A stretch of DNA of 39,871 nucleotides, from positions 1 through 39,871 of the forward strand of contig CALXKC010000009.1 in the NCBI GenBank assembly GCA_944388775.1, written 5' to 3'. The translations under genes and the position numbers were made by a program. The stretch is from an uncultured Clostridia bacterium (GTDB lineage: Bacteria > Bacillota > Clostridia > TANB77 > CAG-508). Below the pieces are notes generated by a model. The model saw only the letters and a program-made list of their open reading frames with translations, searched no databases and was not told where the DNA came from. Below are positions 1-8,275 of this stretch, piece after piece. The stretch's first letter is position 1, and the number at the start of each line of letters is the position of its first letter.

Positions 1-56
1 ATTGTTGTTACTAGTGCTATTAGTGTTATTCCTTCTTCTTTTTTTATTTTTTGCAT
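1..56 (-). CDS. Prepilin-like protein, N-terminal fragment (runs off the left edge)
   Basis: Only the first 18 codons are inside the window. They read MQKIKKEEGITLIALVTTI, a type IV prepilin/pseudopilin leader: a short basic start, Gly-Ile-Thr-Leu after the presumed cleavage site, then a hydrophobic stretch. The ATG lies at 56-54 and a ribosome binding site AAGGGAG lies at 69-75 with good spacing. Such leaders are common on surface or secreted proteins of uncultured Clostridia, including some targets of diversity-generating retroelements; that is family knowledge and does not assign this protein. What follows the leader cannot be seen. Confidence 0.65.
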   Translation of the reverse strand, partial: MQKIKKEEGITLIALVTT

Positions 57-180
57 AATTAAACTTTTCTCCCTTCTTTAGTTCATTTTCTGTTCTTTAT
101 AATTATTCCCAATTTAGTAAATAGTATTCTCTTGCAATTTATGTTTATATTTTATACAATTAATTTTTTTAAGTCAAGCT

Positions 181-210
181 TATTTTTTAAATTTTTCATT
201 TTAAAAAATA
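181..210 (-). terminator. Weak AT-only hairpin at the dpaA stop codon
   Basis: TATTTTTTAAA (181-191) and TTTAAAAAATA (200-210) are perfect 11-bp inverted arms and contain the dpaA stop codon. There is no G or C in the stem, so it may be a weak terminator or chance in AT-rich DNA. Confidence 0.25.
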
Positions 211-1058
211 AGTTCATAAATTATATTTCTTATAAATCTAGCCGAACTTTTCGGTGCAACTTTTCCTGGCAAACCTAATGCATGAATTAATTTCAATCCC
301 TGTTTCTTTGTTTCTTCCTTATCTATACCTCCCGGATTAGACGCTAAATCAATTAATAAAACCTCCTTATTTACATACTGCAATTTTTCCGCATCAAAAA
401 TCATACTAGGTATTGTATTTATAATCACATTATAATTTTCCAAGCATTTTTTTGATTCTTGGCACTTAACAAAATCATTTAAATTCAGTTTTTCATAACC
501 ATAAACCTCAATCCAAGCCAACTCATCATCTTCTCTTGAAGCACAAGTAATCGATTTTACTAATCCTTTTAATCTATTTGCTAAAGTTTTTGCCACTCTT
601 CCAAATCCCAATATTAATACATTACTATCAAAAATAATTGTATCAGTATTTGCAATCATTAATTCAATAGTTCCTTCTGCTGTTGCTATTGTATTTAATA
701 CTGCTAATTTTTCGCTTTTCATTACATCTATTACTTCAATGTTGTAGATTTTAGCTAATTTCTTTACATCTTCAGATATATTACCAGCAATTAAAATTTT
801 TCCTTTCATTTTTTCAAATAAATCTTTTATCAATATTTTACTTTCTATAAACGTACTATTCACAGTTAAACCATCTCTTGAAAAAGGTATAGGACCTATT
901 ACTACTTCTATATCTTCTACAATTTTTTCTAATGCTTCACTACTATTAACATTCATTCCATATGTATAAACTATTTTTCCATCTTCTTTCAATAAATTTG
1001 CTAATTCTACATTTCTTAAATCTCCGCCAACAACTAAAAATTTATTTATTTTAATCAC
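201..1058 (-). CDS. dpaA: Dipicolinate synthase subunit A (SpoVFA)
   Basis: 285 residues, close to the roughly 300 of Bacillus DpaA. With subunit B it makes dipicolinic acid from dihydrodipicolinate in the mother cell during sporulation; calcium dipicolinate then fills the spore core. An N-terminal Rossmann-like segment (VVGGDLRN near residue 9) is followed by a second dinucleotide-binding fold with ILGFGRVAKTLANRL near residue 148. The C-terminal part has the LIDLASNPGGID and HALGLPGKVAP motifs typical of the family. The start is GTG at 1058; an AAAGGA lies about a dozen bases upstream. The usual partner dpaB is not next to it: a prepilin-like gene follows on the same strand. The identification is confident; the exact start is less so. 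Confidence 0.9.
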   Translation of the reverse strand: MIKINKFLVVGGDLRNVELANLLKEDGKIVYTYGMNVNSSEALEKIVEDIEVVIGPIPFSRDGLTVNSTFIESKILIKDLFEKMKGKILIAGNISEDVKKLAKIYNIEVIDVMKSEKLAVLNTIATAEGTIELMIANTDTIIFDSNVLILGFGRVAKTLANRLKGLVKSITCASREDDELAWIEVYGYEKLNLNDFVKCQESKKCLENYNVIINTIPSMIFDAEKLQYVNKEVLLIDLASNPGGIDKEETKKQGLKLIHALGLPGKVAPKSSARFIRNIIYELIF

Positions 1059-1076
1059 CCTTTCTCATTTCCTTTA

Positions 1077-1213
1077 TTTTTTGCATAGAAATTTTAATTT
1101 TCACCTTAATTAAAAACGAATGTATATAAAATTTTATGAAATTACGAATGCAAATGAAAGAATATTATATACATTTGTTAAAATTAAATATAAATAATTT
1201 TCTATGCAAAAAA
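1077..1213. repeat. Long imperfect inverted repeat between uppP and dpaA
   Basis: The two ends are perfect 15-bp inverted copies: TTTTTTGCATAGAAA at 1077-1091 and its complement at 1199-1213. Further in, AACGAATGTATATAA (about 1117-1131) is matched by TTATATACATTTGTT (about 1163-1177) with one mismatch, and the sequence between the arms also pairs partly. The whole 137 bp would fold into a long cruciform or RNA hairpin. The right end coincides with the T-tract of the uppP terminator, and the left end lies just before the dpaA ribosome binding site. It may be a miniature inverted-repeat element; no clear target duplication is visible. Confidence 0.55.
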
Positions 1214-1240
1214 CTACCTATATTAATATATAAGTAGTTT
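1208..1240 (-). terminator. Intrinsic terminator after uppP
   Basis: On the minus strand the stem AAACTAC/GTAGTTT (1234-1240 with 1211-1217), extended by an inner TATA pairing, is followed by TTTTTT (1213-1208). It lies 37 bases past the uppP stop codon. Confidence 0.7.
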
Positions 1241-1276
1241 AAACCATTTATTACATTTTTAATTTTATTTAAATTA

Positions 1277-2128
1277 TTACACTAACGCAAAATATGCTAA
1301 AACTAGAATTCCAAGTATAATTCTATAATATCCAAAAACTTTAAAATCGTGTTTTTTAATATAACTCATTAAGAATTTTATTACAAACATTGATACTACA
1401 AATGAAATAATCATACCAACTAATAAAATTATAATTTCTGCTCCTGTAAATGCAAATCCAAACTTAACTAATTTTAATAGACTTGCACCTAACATTGTTG
1501 GAATTGCTAAATAAAATGTGAATTCAGCCGCATTTGGTCTTGATAAACCTATTAACAATCCTCCAATAATTGTTGCTCCTGAACGTGATGTTCCTGGAAA
1601 TATTGCAGCTATTAATTGGAATATTCCTATTATAATTGCATCTTTATATGTAATTTCTGAATTTTTATCCTTTGCTCCTTTTCTATGCTTATTCCAATTT
1701 TCTATTACTATAAATGCTATACCAAAAACAATTAATGCAATTGCTATACAAACTGGATTGTAAAATAATGCTTCAAATACATCATCAAATAGTAATCCAA
1801 TTACTGCTGCAGGTATACATCCAACTAGGATTTTTCCCCATAAAGTCATAATGTTTTTATCAAAATATGATAATATTCCTGTTTTCTTTATTGCTTTATC
1901 TTTATTTTTTGTAAATGGCCATATTTTCTTAAAATACAACACAACAACTGCTAAAATTGCTCCAAATTGAATTACCACTTGAAACATTGACCAAAATTCT
2001 GGTGAAACTTGTTCAAATTTTAGAAATTGCTCTACTAATATTAAATGTCCAGTACTACTAATTGGTAGCCACTCTGTTATTCCTTCTACTATTCCAAATA
2101 TAATTGATTTAATAATATCCCAAAACAT
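1277..2128 (-). CDS. uppP: Undecaprenyl-diphosphatase (UppP/BacA)
   Basis: 283 residues, normal for the family. It dephosphorylates undecaprenyl pyrophosphate to recycle the lipid carrier for peptidoglycan and other wall polymers, and it confers basal bacitracin resistance. The signature motifs are present: VEGITEWLPISSTGHL near residue 14 (the Glu-rich motif 1) and PGTSRSGATIIGG near residue 175 (motif 2 with the catalytic Arg/Ser). About eight hydrophobic segments mark it as an integral membrane protein. A spacer of about 40 bases separates it from the TPR gene upstream, so co-transcription is likely; a terminator follows at 1208-1240. Confidence 0.95.
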   Translation of the reverse strand: MFWDIIKSIIFGIVEGITEWLPISSTGHLILVEQFLKFEQVSPEFWSMFQVVIQFGAILAVVVLYFKKIWPFTKNKDKAIKKTGILSYFDKNIMTLWGKILVGCIPAAVIGLLFDDVFEALFYNPVCIAIALIVFGIAFIVIENWNKHRKGAKDKNSEITYKDAIIIGIFQLIAAIFPGTSRSGATIIGGLLIGLSRPNAAEFTFYLAIPTMLGASLLKLVKFGFAFTGAEIIILLVGMIISFVVSMFVIKFLMSYIKKHDFKVFGYYRIILGILVLAYFALV

Positions 2129-2171
2129 ATCTTTCGTCCCTTTCTTTGATGATTTTTTCTCTGTCCCAAAA

Positions 2172-3413
2172 TCATTTTTCTCTTTGTTCTTTATCTTTTT
2201 CGTTTTCCAACTCTATATTATTATCTTCTTTCTTTTTTCCATTTTTCTTCAATAAATTTATATCATTATAGCTTAAATTTCTAGTTAGTTCACTCATTTC
2301 CTCTAAATGCTCTTTTGCTTTTATTTCTTTTTCCTTAAGCCTATTTGCATTTTCTTCATTTTCTGGTTCTTCTAAATTAAATGGTATAGATATTTTTGCC
2401 ATAATTGGTATAAATATTGGGTCTTTTTTTACCTTTTCTACTATTTTCTTAGAATTTGCATCTATTGCTGTATTAATATATCTTATGGCTGTTTCTTTAT
2501 CCCCTTTAATTAAATATATTTTTGCTAACTCATAATATGCATCTGCAGATAATTCTTCATCTTCAATTGTTTCTAAAAATCTTCTTTCTGCCTCTTCTAA
2601 GTCTTTATATATCAATGCTATTTCTGCCAAAGAATATTTTGCATTATGCAAAAGTGAATTTATTTCCGCAGCTTTTTCATAACAAGTTTTTGCATTTTGG
2701 AAATCATTTAACATTGTGTATGCAATTCCTAGATTATAGTATAAATCGTAATTTACTTGGTCAAATCTTAATGCATCTTGATATACATTTACTGCCTCTT
2801 TATACATTTCATTTTCTATTAATATTTCACCAAGTAAAATACTGGCTTCTGTCATTTCTGGCTTTTTATTTAGTAGACTATATAACATCTGTGATGCTTC
2901 TTCTTTTTTGTCTAATCCATCTAATAGTTTTGCAACTTTATAATATGAATCATAGTCTTTTTTATTTAAATCTATTGCTTGTACATATTCGTCTATTGCT
3001 TTTCTCATTCCACCTTCATTTTCATATACTTGTGCTAACATTAAATGTGCTTTATAACTGTTTGGATTCTTGTCCAATATTTTTAGTAATGCTTGTTTTG
3101 CCTTTTTGTTGTCTCCTAAGTTCATTGCTATTTTAGCTTTTTGAATATTTACCATTTCTAGTAAAGATATTCCTTTTTTCTCTAATATGATAATTAGTAT
3201 TGGTAATAATATTGCTAATATATATTTTATTATTACAAATATCATATTTAGTTTTATATCAAATAATACTTCTAGAAAGTTTAATGATATTCCTATTGCT
3301 TCTAAAACTAGAATGACTACATATGTGGTGTCATTGTTTTTTATCATTCTAAAGAACATTAGCACAAATATTGCAAATGAAATGAAGGTAAATATTATTT
3401 GTTCTATTGGCAT
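2172..3413 (-). CDS. Membrane-anchored TPR-repeat protein
   Basis: 413 residues. The first 85 or so contain three hydrophobic segments (around 5-20, 30-50 and 57-77). Tandem tetratricopeptide repeats follow from about residue 90 to 325, visible as repeated patterns such as YKAHLMLAQVYENEG, YDLYYNLGIAYTML and ADAYYELAKIYLIKGD. The C-terminal 70 residues are highly charged (Glu/Lys) and probably disordered or coiled. TPR proteins are protein-interaction scaffolds; the partner cannot be deduced. The start ATG overlaps the last ten bases of the upstream ATPase gene, so the two are translationally linked. The next gene, uppP, might point to an envelope role, but that is inference. Confidence 0.75.
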   Translation of the reverse strand: MPIEQIIFTFISFAIFVLMFFRMIKNNDTTYVVILVLEAIGISLNFLEVLFDIKLNMIFVIIKYILAILLPILIIILEKKGISLLEMVNIQKAKIAMNLGDNKKAKQALLKILDKNPNSYKAHLMLAQVYENEGGMRKAIDEYVQAIDLNKKDYDSYYKVAKLLDGLDKKEEASQMLYSLLNKKPEMTEASILLGEILIENEMYKEAVNVYQDALRFDQVNYDLYYNLGIAYTMLNDFQNAKTCYEKAAEINSLLHNAKYSLAEIALIYKDLEEAERRFLETIEDEELSADAYYELAKIYLIKGDKETAIRYINTAIDANSKKIVEKVKKDPIFIPIMAKISIPFNLEEPENEENANRLKEKEIKAKEHLEEMSELTRNLSYNDINLLKKNGKKKEDNNIELENEKDKEQREK

Positions 3414-4744
3414 TTTTCATTCTCCTTTTTCTTAATTAAAAATGTTGCATATAAAGGTACTGTCTTTAATCCATTTACATAGCCAAAATTTTTAGTACAT
3501 AATTTTATTCCGTATTTAGGTTTAAATTGTTTCATATACAAATTCAAACTTTTTGATTTTACTGAATCACCTGCTTTTACTTCAATTGGTATAAGTCCAT
3601 CTTCATTTTGTATAATAAAATCAACCTCAGCAGTATTATCATTTTTCCAATAGTAAATATGTTCAAAATTAACATTTAATTGTTGTTGTACATAATTTTC
3701 AACTATATCACCTTTATATATGAATTCTTTATCTAATATAATATCTTCAAATTTAATATCTAAAACTGAATTTAAAATTCCTACATCACTTAGATATAAC
3801 TTAAAAATCTCTTCATCTTTAAATGCTTCTGGTGGATTTTGTGGTGTTTTCAATAAACATGTTCTGTTTACTAATTTGCTAGCCAATAACCATTGTAATG
3901 CTGTTTCATAATTTTTACTTCTTGCTCCACTTCTTACTTTGCTATATTGGAATTTATTACTTTTATTTCCTATTTGTGTTGGGATTGAATTATATATGTT
4001 TTCTATTCTAACAGTTTCAGTTGCATCTTTTACATATTTCTTCATATCACTTAAATATCCATTAATAATATTTTTTATTATTTTCTTGTTATAATTCATA
4101 ATGTCTTTATCAACACTTAAAATATTATTTATTGAAGCTGGCATCCCACCAACACAAAGATATAATCTATATAATGAAAGTAATTCATTATGTACTACAT
4201 CTATCATAGGAATATTTTTATCAAAATGTTCTTTTAAAATGTCAATTACATCATTTCCGACTAGCTGCCATTAAAAATTCCTCAAAGTCCATTGGTCCGC
4301 ATGTTTATTATATCTACTTTTCCAACAGGAAATGCTTTGGTCATTCTTTTTAATTTTACTCCTAATAAACTTCCTGCACAAATTATTTTATATGGTACTT
4401 CTGATTCATTAAAGTATTTTAAACTGCTTATGATTTCTTCACTTTCTTGCACTTCATCAAAAAAAATAACTGTATTTTCAAAGTCTATATCTATATTTCT
4501 TTCACTTTTTAAAATAACTTTTAATAATTTTATTTTTTCTATAATAGAAATTTTTCTCTCAAACAATTCAACAACGTTTTCACTTTCAAACAAATTTATA
4601 TAAACATATTTTTCAAATTCGTTTTCACAGAATTGTTTTATTATATATGTTTTACCCACTTGTCTTGCTCCGAATCACCATTAATGGCATTTCAATATTA
4701 TTATTTTTCCAGTTTAATAATTCTTTATAAATCTTTCTTTCCAT
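3404..4744 (-). CDS. AAA ATPase with C-terminal DUF4143 domain, needing three +1 frameshifts
   Basis: With three single-base skips this reads as one protein of about 445 residues, the usual size for the ATPase + DUF4143 family. In order: MERKIYKELLNWK, the Walker A GARQVGKT (residues 25-32), the Walker B VIFFDEVQ, a sensor segment CAGSLLGVKLKR, then PMDFEEFLMA, the LCVGGMPA helix and a C-terminal nuclease-like stretch (PIEVKAGD) typical of DUF4143. The zero frame is broken at 4672, 4299 and 4259, each time at an in-frame CGG followed by A, and each time a +1 step to GGA (Gly) restores the family sequence. No other lesion is visible. ATG 4744 follows an AGGAGAA ribosome binding site. It is either a gene expressed by recoding or a pseudogene with three oddly identical lesions. 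Its role in this family is poorly known. Confidence 0.7.
4257..4259 (-). other. Candidate +1 recoding site 3 (CGG-A) in the DUF4143 ATPase
   Basis: Zero frame reads GCT AGT CGG AAA TGA, a stop one codon later. Skipping the C of CGG gives AGT GGA AAT GAT GTA (S-G-N-D-V), in frame with the rest of the protein to its stop at 3404. Confidence 0.6.
4297..4299 (-). other. Candidate +1 recoding site 2 (CGG-A) in the DUF4143 ATPase
   Basis: Zero frame reads AAC ATG CGG ACC AAT GGA CTT TGA and stops. Skipping the C gives ATG GGA CCA ATG GAC TTT GAG (M-G-P-M-D-F-E), matching the Pro-hydrophobic-Asp-Phe-Glu-Glu-Phe motif expected at this point of the family. Confidence 0.6.
4670..4672 (-). other. Candidate +1 recoding site 1 (CGG-A) in Walker A of the DUF4143 ATPase
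   Basis: CGG is codon 25 counted from ATG 4744. The zero frame continues AGC AAG ACA AGT GGG TAA and stops. Skipping the C gives GTG ATT GGA GCA AGA CAA GTG GGT AAA ACA, that is VIGARQVGKT, with the first Gly of the P-loop supplied by the shift. Confidence 0.65.
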
Positions 4745-4798
4745 AACAGTTCTCCTTTTACTATATTTTAAAGGATATAACACTATTTGTCAATAATA

Positions 4799-4890
4799 TT
4801 TTTGCATTTTTTCCAGATATATTTCAAAAAGTTTTTGCATTTTTCATAGATAACTTTCGAAGATTTTTTGCATTTTTCATAGATATTTAG
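4799..4890. repeat. Three tandem 33-bp repeats between the ATPase and transglycosylase genes
   Basis: Units beginning TTTTTGCATTTTT recur with GCAT at 4804, 4837 and 4870, an exact 33-base period. Copies 2 and 3 share TTTTTGCATTTTTCATAGATA; copy 1 differs near CCAGATATA. The array reaches the stop codon of the transglycosylase gene (4887) and lies upstream of the ATPase start. There are no spacers, so it is not a CRISPR. It could be slippage-born or a cluster of binding sites. Confidence 0.7.
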
Positions 4891-5444
4891 TACAAATTAT
4901 TATAAAACTCATAATCTCTCAAGATTTTTCTAACATAATAATTAGTCTCTTTATATGGAATATTTTCAATATCTGAACCGTCAGCTTTAATAATACCTTT
5001 ATCTATCCAGTTATCAACTGTACCAATACCAGCATTATATGCAGCTAATGCAATTTCTTTATTCTCATATCTTTTTAAAAGAGTAGCTAAATAAGCTGTG
5101 CCTATTTGCACATTTTTATAAACGTCACAAAGATTTTGTTCAATATTTTCGTCATCTAATTCGATGCCATTTTGATTTGCAACATCTTTAGCAGTCTCTT
5201 CCATTAACTGCATTAATCCAATTGCACTTCTATTTGAAATTGCATCTGCATTAAAATTACTTTCAGCTTTAATTAGTGCTAAAATTAAATTATCATCTAC
5301 TCCATATTCTTCACTATATATCAAAACCGCTTCTTCATATGTACGTGGATATATCATCTTTAGAATAGGATTTCTTGCAAAAATTAGAAAAACAACTATA
5401 ACTACAACTATTGCTAAAAAAATAAGTAACTTTTTGTTCTTCAA
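4887..5444 (-). CDS. Membrane-anchored lytic transglycosylase (SLT domain)
   Basis: 185 residues. A single N-terminal hydrophobic helix (about residues 5-24) anchors it outside the membrane; the rest is an SLT/goose-lysozyme-like domain. The catalytic Glu sits in LIKAESNFNADAIS (near residue 61), followed by SAIGLMQLMEETA and by the AYNAGIGTVDNW motif, all characteristic of soluble lytic transglycosylases. It cleaves the MurNAc-GlcNAc bond of peptidoglycan to give 1,6-anhydro ends. It lies 100 bases downstream of polA on the same strand. ATG 5444 is preceded by GAAGGAGGAGAA. Similar small proteins act in wall remodelling or sporulation; the specific role is not visible. Confidence 0.88.
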   Translation of the reverse strand: MKNKKLLIFLAIVVVIVVFLIFARNPILKMIYPRTYEEAVLIYSEEYGVDDNLILALIKAESNFNADAISNRSAIGLMQLMEETAKDVANQNGIELDDENIEQNLCDVYKNVQIGTAYLATLLKRYENKEIALAAYNAGIGTVDNWIDKGIIKADGSDIENIPYKETNYYVRKILRDYEFYNNLY

Positions 5445-5544
5445 ATTTTCTCCTCCTTCATTTTTATATTAAACATTCATATCCCCTTTAATTAAAATCA
5501 ACTTTACTTTTTTGTCTGTCTAGACCAAGATAATATTATATTTT

Positions 5545-8247
5545 TTATTTGCAGTCATACCAGTTACTAGCCTCTGAAATCTCAGCAATCAAAGGAACAT
5601 CAAGTTTAGCTGCAGACTCCATAGCCTCTTTCATCATAACCTTAATCTCTTCCTTCTCCTCTGGTAAAACCTCTAGCATCATCTCATCATGAACTTGTAA
5701 AACAATTTTTGACTTAAGATTTCTCTTTTTAAGTTCTCTATAAACCTTAATCATCGCAATCTTCATAATATCTGCAGCAGTACCCTGAATAGGCGTATTC
5801 ATAGCTGCTCTTGAGCCAAACTGTCTAACCATATAATTATTAGATTTTAGTTCTGGAATATATCTTCTTCTATGGAATAAAGTTTCAACATATCCCTTTT
5901 CTTTTGCTTCTTCTGTTATATTCTCCATAAAAGCCTTTATTCCTGCATATTGTTCAAGGTATTCTGTTATATATTGTTTAGCTAATTTTCTAGAAATTCC
6001 AAGCTGTTCACCTAATCCAAAATCACTAATACCGTAAACTATACCAAAATTAACAGCTTTTGCATTACTTCTTTGCTCCTTTGTTACTTCGTCAATTGGT
6101 GTTTTAAATACTTTTGATGCAGCTTGTTTATGAATATCTTGCCCCTCTTTAAACGCTTGTATCATATGCTCATCACCAGAAATATGCGCTAAAACTCTTA
6201 ACTCGATTTGTGAATAGTCTGCATCTAAATATACTTTTCCATTTTCCGGTTTAAATACTTTTCTTACTCTTTTTCCTAATTCAAATCTTGTTGGAATATT
6301 TTGCAAATTTGGTTCTGTTGAACTTATTCTTCCAGTAGCTGTTATTGTTTGATGGAAAAATGAGTGTATTCTTTTTGTTTTTGGATTTATATATGGTTTT
6401 AATCCTTCTATATATGTTGAATTTAGCTTCATTAATTGTCTATAATCCAATATTTTTTCGATTATAGGGTCTTGTTTTTTCAATTTTTCTAAAACATCAA
6501 CATCTGTTGAATAACCACTCTTTGTCTTTTTTATAACAGGCAATTTCATTTTCTCAAAAAGAATTTCTCCTAATTGTTTTGTTGAATTTATATTAAATTC
6601 TTCCCCTGCCATTTCATATATTTCTTTTGTCAAGATTTCTAATTTATCTTTTAACTCTTGACCAAATTCTTCAAGTTCTTTTTCATCAACATACATACCA
6701 TTCCATTGCATGTCTGATAAAACTTCAACTGTTGGCATATCTATTTCATTAAATAATTTTAAGGCATTTATTTCTTCTAACTTTTTCTCAGTTATATCTT
6801 TTATTTTTGAAATCGCATAACTATATTTACCACACTTTTCTTTATCTTGTTCTGTTGATGGTATTTCATCAAATAGATTAATTTGTGTTGTTTCTTCCTT
6901 TGACGCTAATTTACTAGTATCTATTTCTAAAAATCTATCTATTAAGTTTTCTATTTCTAATTTGTTATTACTTGGATTTAATATATAGGCTGCAATTGAT
7001 ATGTCATAAGATATTCCATCTAATGTAATACCTACTTGTTTTAATAGTATATATGTTTTTGTTAAATTAATACTTATCTTTTTAATTTCTTTATCTTCCA
7101 AAATTTCTTTAAGTGCCTGTATTTCGTTTTCTTCTGAGAAATTATAGAATATTGCTTCTTTATTTTTATTATCATATATTGCAATACTAGATATTTTTTC
7201 TTTTATTATTTTTTCAGGATTTTCATCTGTTTTTGTATCTAAATAAAATATCATCTGTTTTTGGTTCTTTACTAATTCTATGATTTCATCTAGACTTTTA
7301 TCTATAATTTTCAAATTTTCTATTTCGTCTTTTCCTTGTTCTGAATTATTACTTTCTCCTGGTTGTAAAGAAAATCTTTCAATATATCTTTTAAAATTTA
7401 GCTTTTTAAACAAATCATATACTTTTTCTTTATCCCATTCTTCTACTTTAAAATCTTCTAAAGTATCTGTAATTGGTACTTCTAAATTGATTGTTCCTAA
7501 AGTTTTTGATAAAAATGCCAAATCTTTATTTTGCTCAATTTTTTCTTTTTGCTTTCCTTTTAAATCATCTTCACCTTTTTCTAATTTATCATATAAATTT
7601 TCAATTGAGCCATATTTTTGAATTAATGATAAAGCTGTTTTTTCTCCAACACCTGGAACACCAGGAATATTATCTGATGAATCTCCTTGCAATCCTTTTA
7701 CATCAATTAATTGTTTTGGTTCTAAACCATATTTTTCTATAATTTTTTCACGGTTATATTCATCTGTTTCAGTTTTTCCACCTTTAGTATGTGGAATTCT
7801 AATTGTTATATTATCTGTTGCAAGTTGGAAGGTATCTCTATCTCCTGAAAGTATAGTAACTTCTAATCCTTGCTTTTCTCCATATCTTGATAATGTTCCT
7901 AAAACATCATCTGCTTCATAACCTTCCATTTCTACTATGTCTATATTCATTGCTCTTAATACTTCTTTTATTATAGGCATTTGCTCTGCAAGTTCATCTG
8001 GCATTCCTTTTCTATTTGCTTTATACCCTTCATATAGTTTATGTCTTGCAGTAGGTGCTTTTAGGTCAAATGCTACAACTAAATATTGTGGATTTATATC
8101 TTCTAATAATTTAAATAGAATTGCTAAAAATCCATATACTGCATTTGTATATGTTCCATCTTTGGTTGTTAACATTCTGCTTCCCATTATTCCATAAAAA
8201 GCTCTATTCATTATACTGTTTCCGTCTACTAATACTAACTTGTCCAA
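5545..8247 (-). CDS. polA: DNA polymerase I
   Basis: 900 residues with three domains in order. The 5'-3' nuclease domain (1 to about 290) has VDGNSIMNRAFYG, EGYEADDVLGTL and SSDNIPGVPGVGEKTA. A 3'-5' exonuclease-like domain follows (about 310-500). The polymerase domain (about 510-900) has motif A DADYSQIELRVLAH, motif B RSNAKAVNFGIVYG and motif C LQVHDEMMLEV. The proofreading site looks inactive: the DxE motif reads LDTKTD, the second Asp region reads NLTKTY and the YxxxD region reads YAISK, as in other Gram-positive Pol I proteins that lack proofreading. It fills gaps and removes RNA primers in replication and excision repair. A membrane-protein gene ends just upstream. Confidence 0.97.
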   Translation of the reverse strand: MDKLVLVDGNSIMNRAFYGIMGSRMLTTKDGTYTNAVYGFLAILFKLLEDINPQYLVVAFDLKAPTARHKLYEGYKANRKGMPDELAEQMPIIKEVLRAMNIDIVEMEGYEADDVLGTLSRYGEKQGLEVTILSGDRDTFQLATDNITIRIPHTKGGKTETDEYNREKIIEKYGLEPKQLIDVKGLQGDSSDNIPGVPGVGEKTALSLIQKYGSIENLYDKLEKGEDDLKGKQKEKIEQNKDLAFLSKTLGTINLEVPITDTLEDFKVEEWDKEKVYDLFKKLNFKRYIERFSLQPGESNNSEQGKDEIENLKIIDKSLDEIIELVKNQKQMIFYLDTKTDENPEKIIKEKISSIAIYDNKNKEAIFYNFSEENEIQALKEILEDKEIKKISINLTKTYILLKQVGITLDGISYDISIAAYILNPSNNKLEIENLIDRFLEIDTSKLASKEETTQINLFDEIPSTEQDKEKCGKYSYAISKIKDITEKKLEEINALKLFNEIDMPTVEVLSDMQWNGMYVDEKELEEFGQELKDKLEILTKEIYEMAGEEFNINSTKQLGEILFEKMKLPVIKKTKSGYSTDVDVLEKLKKQDPIIEKILDYRQLMKLNSTYIEGLKPYINPKTKRIHSFFHQTITATGRISSTEPNLQNIPTRFELGKRVRKVFKPENGKVYLDADYSQIELRVLAHISGDEHMIQAFKEGQDIHKQAASKVFKTPIDEVTKEQRSNAKAVNFGIVYGISDFGLGEQLGISRKLAKQYITEYLEQYAGIKAFMENITEEAKEKGYVETLFHRRRYIPELKSNNYMVRQFGSRAAMNTPIQGTAADIMKIAMIKVYRELKKRNLKSKIVLQVHDEMMLEVLPEEKEEIKVMMKEAMESAAKLDVPLIAEISEASNWYDCK

Positions 8248-8275
8248 TTTTTAACCTCCTATCATATACACAAAA

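Noticed and set aside
2522..3136. Long plus-strand open frame opposite the TPR gene
   Set aside because: It is a shadow of the real minus-strand gene, rich in Leu/Phe/His from antisense reading, with no ribosome binding site. The same holds for the other antisense frames opposite polA, the SpoVK-like gene and the McrB-like gene.
4799..4890. Regular 33-bp repeats considered as a CRISPR array
   Set aside because: There are only three adjoining units with no unique spacers of constant length, and no cas genes are nearby.
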